Below, in pieces: positions 48,800 to 57,944 of a DNA stretch of 64,000 nucleotides. The position numbers and the translations under genes were made by a program. The notes beneath the pieces are model-generated. The model ran no database searches and had not been told where the DNA came from. It saw only the letters and a program-made list of their open reading frames with translations. The stretch comes from Prunus persica (lineage: Eukaryota; Streptophyta; Magnoliopsida; Rosales; Rosaceae): NCBI RefSeq assembly GCF_000346465.2, contig NC_034012.1:13550465-13614464 (forward strand), read 5' to 3'. Positions within the stretch are counted from its first letter, which is position 1. The number at the start of each line of letters is the position of its first letter.

Positions 48800-49600
48800 T
48801 CAAAATTCCCATTTTAGTTTAGAAGCTGATGTACAAATTTAAGGGCAACCAGCAAGGGGATGAGGTTTTCTCACACACGCACTATTAAAGTGTCATGGGG
48901 GTTCGAACTTAAGATCATTGGTCTATAAGTGAATACTATTTTTCACTGGGCTAGATCCCGTTGACGATAAACTCGTAATTGTATGCATGACGAGTGATGA
49001 TTGCAAGTTTTCTCCAGCTGTAGACGGCAGACAATCCGATACACGTCATTGTAATTGCTGAGACTGCGCTTCTTGTATGTCTTAATTTTTCATTTGTGAG
49101 ACGGGGAGAGAATCGGGGATTGAGTTTTGTATTGATGCTAATCTTTTTTCCTTTTTCTTTTTTTCATTACAGGGTAGTTATATTACCAAGCAATGTAGAT
49201 TTTGGTGAATGAAACTAGTAAGGAAAATGGATACGGCTTAACTGCTTCTTAGTTGGGAGCAGAGACTAAACCAAGTAAAGAAAAAAGAAGGAGAATAAGG
49301 AGTAATGATAGCATTCTTTTACTATATAATTGCTTTTTAATACATAAATTTTGGATGCACAAAAGGAATCAAACACTAATTAATTTTCTGCACATCACAA
49401 AACATCTGTCTTGCAGCTAATCCTTCTTCAAGTTTTATTTCATACCATCATCATGCACGCCCTTCAGAACAAAGGAACTCTGCACATCACAATAGTAAAA
49501 AGAACACATTAGTCTAACTAAATCATAAATATCATATGAACCAAAATCTAAATTATATTCTTAGATACATAAATAAGAGAGAGAGAGAGATAGAAATTAC
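48800..49600. repeat. LTP 3'-flank segment, duplicated at 59425-62170
   Basis: CCCATTTTAGTTTAGAAGCT (from about 48810), CGATAAACTCGTAATTGTAT (from about 48965) and AGACAATCCGA..CACG, plus GTAGATTTTGGTGAATGAAA (from about 49193) to TAGATACATAAATAAGAGAG (from about 49563), all recur at 59425-62170, but with the two blocks in swapped order. The copy here contains a SINE at 48856-48966. Confidence 0.75.
48856..48966 (-). mobile_element. tRNA-derived SINE-like element
   Basis: On the minus strand TAGCCCAGTGAAAAAT matches a pol III A box (TRGCNNAGTGG). About 35 nt later AAGTTCGAACCCCC matches a B box (GGTTCGANNCC). A conserved tail GACACTTTAATAGTGCGTGT follows. Two related copies occur at 28893-28975 and 9030-9125. 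No 3' poly-A or clear target duplication was found. Confidence 0.6.
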
Positions 49601-49953
49601 TTGCTGCAGTCGACGTTGGGGTCAAGAGGTACAGGAACGGAGACCTTACAGTATTCGGGGATGGCCTTTAGTCTGCCTGGGTCAATCTTCATGCCAGCTG
49701 CAGCTGTTTTCAAGCATTCACAGAGGTTCCTGCGGATGTCAGGGGAGGTAGCCTCAGAAACAAGGGTTTGGACACCAGCACAACAAGGAACGGCAGGACT
49801 GCCTGGGCCAGAACCCACCAAGTATGGCTCACAGGGCATCAAAGTCATCAGGGCCTCTTGGCATGTGATCCCATTTGTAGGACCTGCATTGTTCAAAACC
49901 ATAACCACCAACCCAAAAACTATCAGAGACCAACCCATCAGCTTCATCTCCAT
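49597..49953 (-). CDS. Non-specific lipid transfer protein, type 1
   Basis: A 118-residue frame. Signal peptide MEMKLMGWSLIVFGLVVMVL..NG is followed by a mature part starting ITCQEALMTLMPCEPYL. The 8-Cys pattern is complete: C-9-C-(about 15)-CC-(about 19)-CxC-(about 23)-C-13-C, that is TC, PC, CC, CEC, YC, DC. Such proteins form a helix bundle with a lipid-binding tunnel and act in the apoplast in cuticle formation or defence. The mature protein is slightly longer than classic LTP1 and ends PLDPNVDCSK. A TATA-like TTTATAGGG (plus-strand CTCTTTATAGGG near 50077) sits upstream. The 3' flank is duplicated at 59425-61640 without the coding sequence. Confidence 0.93.
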   Translation of the reverse strand: MEMKLMGWSLIVFGLVVMVLNNAGPTNGITCQEALMTLMPCEPYLVGSGPGSPAVPCCAGVQTLVSEATSPDIRRNLCECLKTAAAGMKIDPGRLKAIPEYCKVSVPVPLDPNVDCSK

Positions 49954-50169
49954 ACTCTCTCTTTCTCAACAAAGGGAAGAGAAAAACACAAAAATATAAA
50001 AACTGCTTGCTTGTAGCCTTGTAGGATATTGTAAAACCTCAACTCACTGTGGCTTAGAGCATAAGATGCATGCCTCTCTTTATAGGGCAGGCACCACCAC
50101 TTTTTTGGTAACTCATTAATTGTGCGGTCGAGATTTTTTTGATTCTTCCTAAGGTCCCCAACCTTCTTT

Positions 50170-51190
50170 AAACCATAGTCTAAAATATCGATAATATCGA
50201 CGAAATATTGAGGATATTATCGTTTTTTTGGGTCACGGATATTTCGGAACGTATCCATACACATATTATATAAATATCAATAATATCGGAAGATATCGAT
50301 GTTGATAATTTCGCTCACACTTCAGCAATATTTTGTTAAAATATCGCTATAATATCGAAAATATCAATGTAATGGAAAAAATGAAAAATAAAACACAAAG
50401 CACACACGCAAAGGGAATTCAAACCCCATGCCATTTCACTCCTCCAATGCCTTAACCACCATGGTGCTTATGTTTTTGTGATAACATGCTAAAATGTACA
50501 TTTATATTGTTTTGTTTTGAACTGTTTTTGCAAGAATCAGATTTTCATATGAGAATATGAGTCTTTGACATTTCCTTTTGGGATGGAATCGAGCGGCTCA
50601 TGGAAAGAATCCGAGACCCAATCTTCAAAGGATTTTGCTTATAGACAACGTCAACCAAATCTCATATTTATATGGGTAGCATGTTAACAATTACATGCAA
50701 AACTATTTTTGGGGATTTATCATTTGATGATTATTCTTCATAATACACTTACTCTACACATAGGATGATGAAGATAGTGAAACATTTGAACCTCATAGGA
50801 ACTCTATGTGGTACTAAGTCACTCATGTATCTTACCATGCAATGTATAAAGGGTAAAATATTGTAGTAAATCATTATATATAAATGGTTATGGTGTGTTT
50901 TATCTTCTTTCATTATTTACTAAATAATTTCTACACTCACAGTGTTTGTCAGCTCGCTATATAATCAACTTAAATTAGTTAAACCCATCATGTAATGCAT
51001 TTGCTTCCAATTTTTTATGATGAACTAATAGATAATTGACTAAATAAACATCCTCCAAAGTTTCAATAAAATTTTTCAAGTTTTTCTTACAATTTTCGTG
51101 GTTTTTATTCAATGTTTATTGATATCGATAATATCCCGATATTGGACTATCGATATTTCAGATACTATTGACATTTCCATCAAAATAATA
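50170..51190. mobile_element. AT-rich TIR element with clustered ATATCG motifs
   Basis: Both ends carry runs of ATATCG (left AAAATATCGATAATATCGAC; right, reversed, GAAATATCGATAGTCCAATA), and the interior is AT-rich. It looks like a non-autonomous DNA transposon. Exact termini and a target duplication are not clear. It contains a tRNA-like stretch at 50413-50466. Confidence 0.5.
50413..50466 (-). repeat. tRNA-like (pol III box) fragment inside the ATATCG element
   Basis: Minus strand: ATGGTGGTTAAGGCATTGG resembles a Ser/Leu-type A box and GGGGTTTGAATTCCC a B box. There is no acceptor stem or anticodon arm of normal size, so it is not a tRNA gene; likely a SINE head. Confidence 0.4.
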
Positions 51191-51769
51191 ATACTTATAA
51201 ATATATTTAAAAAAATAAAATATTGATGGTCATACTACAATTTCACAATACCATATAGTGAAATTCAAGCTTTACAATCCTTTCAAATGTGGTTTATTAA
51301 TTTTATATCAATTATAATTGAATTAACACATTAGTTGACCTAGAGTATGAGTTGACCCATATCCAGAGAGTGTTGATCATGTACGGAGAGTGTCTTGACG
51401 ATGGACACAACGGTGGACACAACGTTGACCATTGGACACGGGTGTCCAACTAATGTTTGACACTCCGACACTTAGGCTCAGTGGAGTGTCCGTGCAACTT
51501 AGCTTTCATCAATTGATCCAGGTTTGGTGACCCACTTTGCCCCCTTTGCCATCAACTCCATCCAAAACTTTGTTAAATTTGATGACGTGACATGGGCTTT
51601 ATGGAAATTTTATCCATGTGGCCAAATAAGACCCACTGTTTTGTTGAAGTGGATGCCACATAAAAATCAATAAAATGTTTTATTTTAAGAAAAATTAACA
51701 AATAGAAAAAAAAAAAAAAAATTCTCTTTTCCTATTTTTTTCTCTATACCCGACGATCCCCTTCCCCAC

Positions 51770-51975
51770 CAACCCTTGGGGCAGTGATTGTTGCCCCACC
51801 CCCGTCTACCAACTACTCCCCTCCCTCTAAACGACCCATTCTTCACCAACAAATAGGTCCAAGCCAACATCTCCCACTTCCACCCCAAAACCCAAATTGT
51901 AGCCATCGCCATCGGCAATGAAGTTGTTGCCGACCCAAACAACACCACCCAATTCCTCCTTGAACCTCCATGAAA
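51770..51975 (+). pseudogene. Beta-1,3-glucanase (GH17) gene fragment, copy A
   Basis: The plus strand encodes LPLNDPFFTNK, a stop where Trp is expected, VQANISHFHPKTQIVAIAIG, then NEVVADPNNTTQFLLEP and a stop. This matches the GH17 signature region (VQ.NI...P.T.I..IAVGNEVF.DP.NTT.FL). Only about 60 of more than 300 residues are present, with at least two stops, so it is a captured fragment. The antisense open frame (51685-52065) is a shadow. Confidence 0.7.
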
Positions 51976-52297
51976 ATGAAATCCAATGCAGCTATAGAGC
52001 CATCTCAACATCTTAACAAGACTCAAGAGCAATTTAGTGGAAAAGTTGAGTTGCTCGAGGCACACTTGTAGGGAATGAGGTAGACCTTATCGATGACATT
52101 GTGCGAAACATCATTGTTGGAACAGTCATCGTCGTCTTAGAGGCGAAGGTGCTGGGAACGGAAGCTGGGGCAGAAATCAAGGTTCGAGTAGGGGTCGTTT
52201 GTGGCGGAGGAGGAGAAGAAGATGGTTAGGGTTTGAGGCAACCATCTTGTTTGAAATGAAAATGGAAAAGGCCCATTAATGGTTTTTAAGTCTAAAG

Positions 52298-52465
52298 TCA
52301 TTCTATAGTGAGGGCCTTATATATGGCATATAGGTGAGATCCTATCTCTTAACCGTTGGATCAGGCTAACTAATTTGATCTAATTTGATCCAACGGCTAA
52401 CCAATTTGATCAAACAGTTAAGAGATAGGGCTACACCTAAGACCCTCACTATAGAATTCTTGTTT
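52298..52465. mobile_element. MULE-type MITE (168 bp)
   Basis: Inverted ends ATTCTATAGTGAGGG / CCCTCACTATAGAATTCT, with inner CCTATCTCTTAACCGTTGGA also mirrored. A perfect 10-bp target duplication AAGTCTAAAG lies at 52288-52297 and 52466-52475. The empty site AAGTCTAAATGGG is seen in the sister copy at 58520-58532. Confidence 0.9.
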
Positions 52466-53159
52466 AAGTCTAAAGGGTTTTGGGTTGTTCATTTCATAAA
52501 ATTAAAAACCCAAAGGATGAGGCCTAAGGTCAAGAAGGCCCAATATTTCATACTTTCCAAAATAAAGTCGTTGTTTGTATTTCAAAATTGCTTTTACTCG
52601 GTTAATGGCACGATTATCAAGGTTAGCACTTAGAATTGATTTCGATAGCTGGGGAAAGTCAAACGGCGAAGGGAAAGGCCAAGCAACCACATTTAATGTT
52701 ATTGGAACAAACTTGCCAAAGAAAAGCCATGTTGGGACAAGTCACCATCGATGTTGCAAAAATCAATGTACTAGTTCATCAGTTTCAATCGCGAAGAAAT
52801 GACTGACACAGACTCCACCATCTCTTCACCAAATGTGCAAATTCAAGAACCAAGGAGTCTATAAATAGAGCCATAACCTAAAGCGTAGGGGACTGACAAT
52901 TGGCACAACTTTTTTCTCAGAAAAAGACTTCAAACTCGATCAGTCCTTGATCTCGTTGAACTTAACAAACCTCTCTTGAACCAAGATATCTAGTTAACAA
53001 CTCCCAAGTTATCTTTTTCATTTATTGCTCTGTAAACACTTGGTATCAATTCCTAGTTACTAGGCTTTGGTCATTTTCAACACCAATACTTCAATTTATC
53101 ACATTTATAGTTGTTGGTTACATTTAAAGTTTATGAGTGCAATGAAATGAATCGAGAAA

Positions 53160-53422
53160 TGTAACATCTCATATCGACCAACGGAGAGGGAGTGATGTGC
53201 CTTATATGTACATGCCCACCTCCATCTAGCACGAGGCCTTTTGGGAGCTCACTGGCTTAGGAGTCATGGGAACTCCGAAGTTAAGCGAGTTTGGGCTAGA
53301 GCAATCCCAGGATGGGCGACTTACTAGGAAGTTGTTAGTGAGTTCCCAGAAACAAAACCATGAGGGTAGGGGGACAAAGCGGACAAAATTATGCTACGGC
53401 GGAGCTGATCCGGGGTGTGACA
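53160..53422 (+). mobile_element. Cassandra-type TRIM solo LTR containing 5S-like sequence
   Basis: Begins TGTAACATCTCATATCGACC and ends GATCCGGGGTGTGACA, 263 bp, flanked by a perfect 5-bp target duplication AGAAA (53155-53159 and 53423-53427). Positions about 53268-53335 resemble 5S rRNA, including the internal promoter (GGAACTCCGAAGTTAAGCGA, then TTGGGC, then AGGATGGGCGAC). A 5S-derived segment in a small LTR is the mark of Cassandra elements. The sister copy keeps the empty site (GAATCGAGAAATCTTTAG near 59215). Confidence 0.9.
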
Positions 53423-53588
53423 AGAAATCTTCAGTTCTAAGTATTTTTCTTTCATTTTATAAAGCCAAGTTATTTGGGACTTAAATATGGAATTAGAAGA
53501 TGAAGAAGGGGAGAAGATGACGATTTGGACAACACCAAGCTGGTGCCAATTTACACTGACACAATCTCATTCCAGAAAAAAAAACAAA

Positions 53589-54070
53589 ATATTGATGTTT
53601 ATACTCCAATTTCACATACCCATATATAGTGACATTCAAGCTTTCCAAGCCTTTCAAATGTAGTTTATTAATTTTATATGAATTATAATTGAATTAACAC
53701 ATTATTTGACCCTGAGTATGAATTGACTCGTGTACGGAGAGTGTTTTGACTGTGTGCAGGGAGTGTCTTGACCGTGGACACAGTGTTGACTGTAGGACAC
53801 GATTGTTCAAGTGTCCCAGACTCTGACATTTGGTTTTAGTGGATTGTGTGTGCAATATAGCTGTCATCTTTTGATCGAGGTTTAGTAACCCACGTTGACC
53901 TATTTCATCAACTCCATCCAAAACTTTGTTAAATTTGATGACGTGGCATGGGCTTTATGGTAATTTCATCCATGTGGCCAAATAAGACCCACTGTTTTGT
54001 TCGAGTGGTTGCCATGTCAGTGCCATGTAAAAATCAATAAAATATTTTATTTTATGAAAAAATAATAATA
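53589..54070. repeat. Tandem-duplicated block, copy B, left part
   Basis: Matches 51215-51700 (TATTGATGTTTATACTCCAA to AAAATCAATAAAATATTTTA). The remainder of copy B resumes at about 57945 after a 3.9-kb nested insertion. Confidence 0.8.
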
Positions 54071-54761
54071 ACTTCTCTCTCTCCCTTGTTTTTTTTTCTT
54101 GATTTTTTCTATTTAAACCTCGCACTAATTCTCTTTCTTCACCCCCTATTCTAAGTTCACACCAACTTCTAATTCAAATTTTCACAATTTCTAAGAAACC
54201 CCACTACTTCCCAAACTACCCCTAAATACACACCTGGCAGGAAAAAAAAAAATCATCAACCTCACACCCCACACCCCATTATATTGCTCTTCACCACTCT
54301 AAGTTTACGTCAACCTCACATTACTTAAAAGAGATAAAAACACTTTTGTCAAATGTGTAGCATCATTAATTTTTTTAATTTTTTAATATTTTCTTGTTGA
54401 ACAAAGCAAACCTATGTGGCAATTTTCAGATTGGGTATTCAGGTCTAATGGTCCCCAAATTTTGACATGATTCGCATTTTGGTCTCTCAATTTCCAAAAT
54501 CATTCCTGTGATCCTTCAACTTCAGTTTCGTTAGGACAAATGGTCCCGCCGTCAATTTTGCTAACTTTTTATGTTAAATGCAGGGTCAAAATGGTATTTT
54601 TGTATTTAAAAAAAAACCATATTAAGTCAAAATTTTGTTTGAGCTCTTACATCCTTGTTAGGGCAAGATATCACACACTTTGATGTCAGAGAAGGGCTCT
54701 CTTAACAACAAAGGAAATCGGGGAAAGGGGAGGAGGGGTTCTAGGTTCGTTGGGGGTTGGA

Positions 54762-57101
54762 TGTAACAACCCGGTCCTAAATAAATTTTTAATTATTAAT
54801 TTATTCAGATAAAAGACCATTTTGCCCCTAGAATATTTTATTAGGTTTAAAGTTGACTTTTTGATCGGAAAGGAATTTAGGAATTTCAACTGTATCATTG
54901 CATAGAGCACGGTGAGATGTGTCCGTAAACATGAAGTGGGCTAGAATCAGAGTTGTAACGAAAAAGATACGTTGCAGAAAATTGAACGGTTTCAGGAGAA
55001 AAATTCTAGAAGCTCGTTCTCCCTCCTCCGGCCACATTTTCAGGTGAGTGAGGTATGCTTTCTCACCTATTTTTCATGATATAGCTGTTGGTTGGGTAGG
55101 AATCTATCAATTTGAGCCTAGATAGTTCGATTTTCGAATTGGATTTAGGCCGATTTTGGGATCGCAATTTCGGCCACTTTCGGCCATTTTTCGGGGTATG
55201 TCCAAGAACAAAAGTGACTCCAAATGGGGTTTTACACGTAGGGTAGGAAGCTTCGCAGCAGTTTGAAGATTTTCCGGCCACCGAAAATTACTCAAGACAC
55301 CCACACGCTGCCGGCGCATGGGCCAGGTAATGGACCAACATTATGTCCTAAAGTGACCTCCTGGTCTTCATGAGTGCGTAGGTACCTCCGGATTCCAATT
55401 TAGTTGACATTTGGACCCTGAACGAATTTCGCCTATTGTGCGTTATCCAGGTTCGATAGGTTTGAACCATTGGATCGTTTCGAATTTAATATATGTTAAT
55501 CTAGACATTCTTAGGATCGTGCAGTAATTCGCGGATTGAGAATCGGAGCCCCGGATGACCGTTATGTGAGTTATATAAAAGGTCAAGTTATTTGTGATTA
55601 AGTCTTGGATGGATTTTTGGGGAAAATCGAGAATTGAATATTACGGTTTAGTGTGGGAAGTTATATGATTACATTATGTAAAAGTACACACTTCCCATAC
55701 GTGGGGTTGAAATTTCCGGCGTATGGGAAGATTATGTGATTATTAGGTCTCACGCGTGGCGTTGGAATTTCCGGCGTGTGAGACACTTCCCATACGTGGC
55801 GTTGAAATTTCCGGCGTATGAGAAGATTATGTGATTATTAGGTCTCACACATGGCATTGGAATTTCCGGCGTGTGAGACACTTCCCATATGTGGCTTTGG
55901 AATTTCCAGCGTATGGGAAGATTATGTGATGATTAGGTCTCACACGTGGTGTTAGAATTTCGGCGTGTGAGACACTTCCCATATGTGGAGTTGGAATTTC
56001 CGGCGTTTGGGAAGATTATGTAATTATTAGGTCTCACACGTGGCATTGGAATTTTCGGCGTGTGAGACACTTCCCATACGTGGCGTTGGAATTTCCGGCG
56101 TATAGGAAGATTATGTGATTATTAGGTCTCACATGTAGCGGTGGAATATTCCGGCGTGTGAGACCCTGTAATTTGTTATGAATTATCACACGTGGAGTTG
56201 GAGAATTCCGGTGTGTGGTAAAAGAACAAGGAGAGGAAAAAAAGATTATTTTACTATATCGGGGAAAGATTGATGCTTAACAGAATAATGTCTGGTGTGT
56301 TGTGATTTAAGGAAAAAAGGAAAGGAATAGTTCTAGAATTTACTAATTTGTATTGCTGTAATGGATGTATGTTATTGGAACCGGGATTTTTGTAGAAAGA
56401 ACTACGTGTGGCTTGATCTCTCAGTAAGGATACGTAGGTAGCCTGGGGTCCCACTCGGATGCAGCCGCGAACTAAAGTTATTTTGGTCTTTGGATGAGTT
56501 TGGTGTCGTGGTTTTAAGACTCGATCGAAAGTGAGGCTTGATTGAATAAATATTTATTATTCCATTGGACTAAGTGAATGTTGTTAATTTGTAGTTGCGG
56601 TCATGTTAGGTTTGAAACCGTTTCGGATTGTTGGACTACTTGGGCCGAGTCCTTAATCTACATTCGATTTGTGTTGGTTTGTCAAATATCACATGATGGA
56701 CTTTGGGTAGTGATTTGGTGTTAATTACGGTGGGTATGCGTAAATTATTTTGAGTTCATTAAATGCATGTTTTATTTTCATTATTTGACTTAAGAGCTTG
56801 GTAGGTGGTTTTGCTTCGGATTATTTGAAGGCCGGAGGCCGATTATATGAATTGCATGCAACTATTTTGTGCATGCTGCTGGTTGGTGATATTAAATATG
56901 TTTTAACAGGTTGAGAAGTTTTGGAAAATGTCCATTTTTCAGGGGAGACTCTGCTAAAATTTCTGCAGAAAGTCTTGTACCCTTCTTCTTTATTTTTGGA
57001 AAAGAGGTTATAGTAATTGAAGTGAGCCCGACATCGGGGTGATTTTGGGATTTCCACAGGATTCGTTCCGGGTTCTGAGGAATTCGAGGCGGGTCCTGTC
57101 A
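54762..57101 (+). mobile_element. Solo LTR (2.34 kb), Ty3/gypsy type
   Basis: Starts TGTAACAACCCGGTCCTAAA and ends GCGGGTCCTGTCA, flanked by a perfect 5-bp target duplication TTGGA (54757-54761 and 57102-57106). Such long TGTAACA..GTCCTGTCA LTRs are typical of plant gypsy (Tekay/Del-like) elements. No internal region remains, so it arose by LTR-LTR recombination. A TATA-like TTATATAAAAGG lies at about 55571. It contains an array of hairpin-forming repeats (55688-56165). Confidence 0.9.
55688..56215. repeat. Tandem ~95-bp repeat, alternating hairpins, inside the solo LTR
   Basis: About five units start at about 55688, 55785, 55880, 55974 and 56069. Each holds two palindromes: CTTCCCATACG..CGTATGGGAAG and GTCTCACACG..CGTGTGAGAC. 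Each pair encloses the same loop-like sequence TGGCGTTGGAATTTCCGG. A variant third hairpin (TATCACACG..GTGTGTGGTA) closes the array near 56187. Units differ by point changes and 1-bp indels. Confidence 0.9.
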
Positions 57102-57944
57102 TTGGAGGTTGGTGGTCATGGAGGAAAAGAAAATCGAAGGGGAGGGGGCATTAGGTGAAGGGTGGCTGTGGGTTGCCCTTTTTGCTCTCTCTTCCTCCCA
57201 TCTGAATCTTGAGTATGCTGGTAAGCCTCATTGTTCTTAATAGAGGGAGAGGAGAAATTTAGGTTTGTTGGGGGGAAGGGGGAAAGGGAGAGAAGAAATA
57301 TGGGAAAGAAATCTTGATAGAGGGAGAGGAGAGAGAGAGAGAGAGAGATTTAGTTTTAATACAAAAATACCATTTTGCCCCTGCATTTAACAACAAAGAT
57401 AACAAAATTTATGACAGGGCCATTTGTCCTAACGAAACTGAAGTTGAAGGACCTGGGGAACGATTTTGGAAATTGAGGGACCAAAATGCGAATTGAGTCA
57501 AAGTTCGGGAACCATTAAACCTAAAAACTACATATAAATCAAAGGCTTAGGCCGACATTGTTTCTTTGTTTCTCAGTCACAGTCTAGTTTTTTTTTCCTC
57601 CAATTTTGTTTCTTTGATTATGATGATGATGATTATTATTATTATTATTATTATTTCTGATTTGTTTGTTTGATTATAATTTGTCTTATTTAAGGTTTGT
57701 GAAGAGAAGATAAGAGTGTAGTAGGTTTTTTAGATTGAAAGAGAAGAGTAATATGGCAATAGGGTGTAGATGAGTTTATGTTTTTCTAAAACTTGATATG
57801 AAGAGTAGTTGGGTGTATGGGGTGTGTGTAGAGATGTTCTAGGGTTAAGTATTAAGTTGGATGACCTTTTTTGTTTTTTTACAGAATAATAAAACTTAAG
57901 AGCTTAATGATTTAAGTATTGGGATAAATAAAGAAAAGTGTGGG

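Larger units (their letters stand above)
51215..53588. repeat. Tandem-duplicated block, copy A (2.4 kb)
   Basis: Runs from TATTGATGGTCATACTACAA to the A-run after CATCTCATTCCAG. It is repeated directly at 53589-54070 plus 57945-59370. Copy A holds a MULE MITE (52298-52465) and a Cassandra-type solo LTR (53160-53422), both absent from the other copy, and a GH17 gene fragment at about 51770-51975. Confidence 0.85.
54441..57522. mobile_element. Long-TIR element containing a solo LTR
   Basis: AGGTCTAATGGTCCCCAAAT and on to GGGTCAAAATGGTATTTTTG at the left (54441-54604) is mirrored by 57350-57522 (reversed: AGGTTTAATGGTTCCCGAAC and onward), about 170 bp with moderate divergence. Shared inner motif TTCAACTTCAGTTTCGTTAG. 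No transposase frame is seen; MULE-like is likely by TIR length. Confidence 0.6.
54071..57944. mobile_element. Nested transposon complex splitting copy B
   Basis: The junction sequences face each other as short inverted repeats (left TTTTTCTATTTAAACCTCGC; right, reversed, TTTTTCTATTTAAACCCCAC). Inside lies an element with long inverted repeats (54441-54610 and about 57345-57522), and within that a solo LTR (54762-57101). The two outer layers may be one element with degenerate long ends; no clear duplication was found for either. Confidence 0.55.

Noticed and set aside
49601..49999. 132-residue plus-strand frame
   Set aside because: Antisense shadow of the lipid transfer protein gene, whose minus-strand frame has a signal peptide and all eight Cys.
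50413..50466. tRNA gene
   Set aside because: A and B box-like sequences are present but there is no acceptor stem, no proper anticodon arm and it sits inside a transposon.
51685..52065. 126-residue open frame on the minus strand (and its partner at 57904-58284)
   Set aside because: It is the antisense of the GH17 fragment region; the plus strand has the recognisable protein signature and the minus frame resembles nothing.
53268..53335. 5S rRNA gene
   Set aside because: Only a diverged 5S-like segment is present and it lies inside a 263-bp TG..CA LTR with target duplication, i.e. a Cassandra element.
55688..56215. CRISPR array
   Set aside because: The regular repeats are about 95-bp units without unique spacers, inside a plant solo LTR; the genome is eukaryotic.
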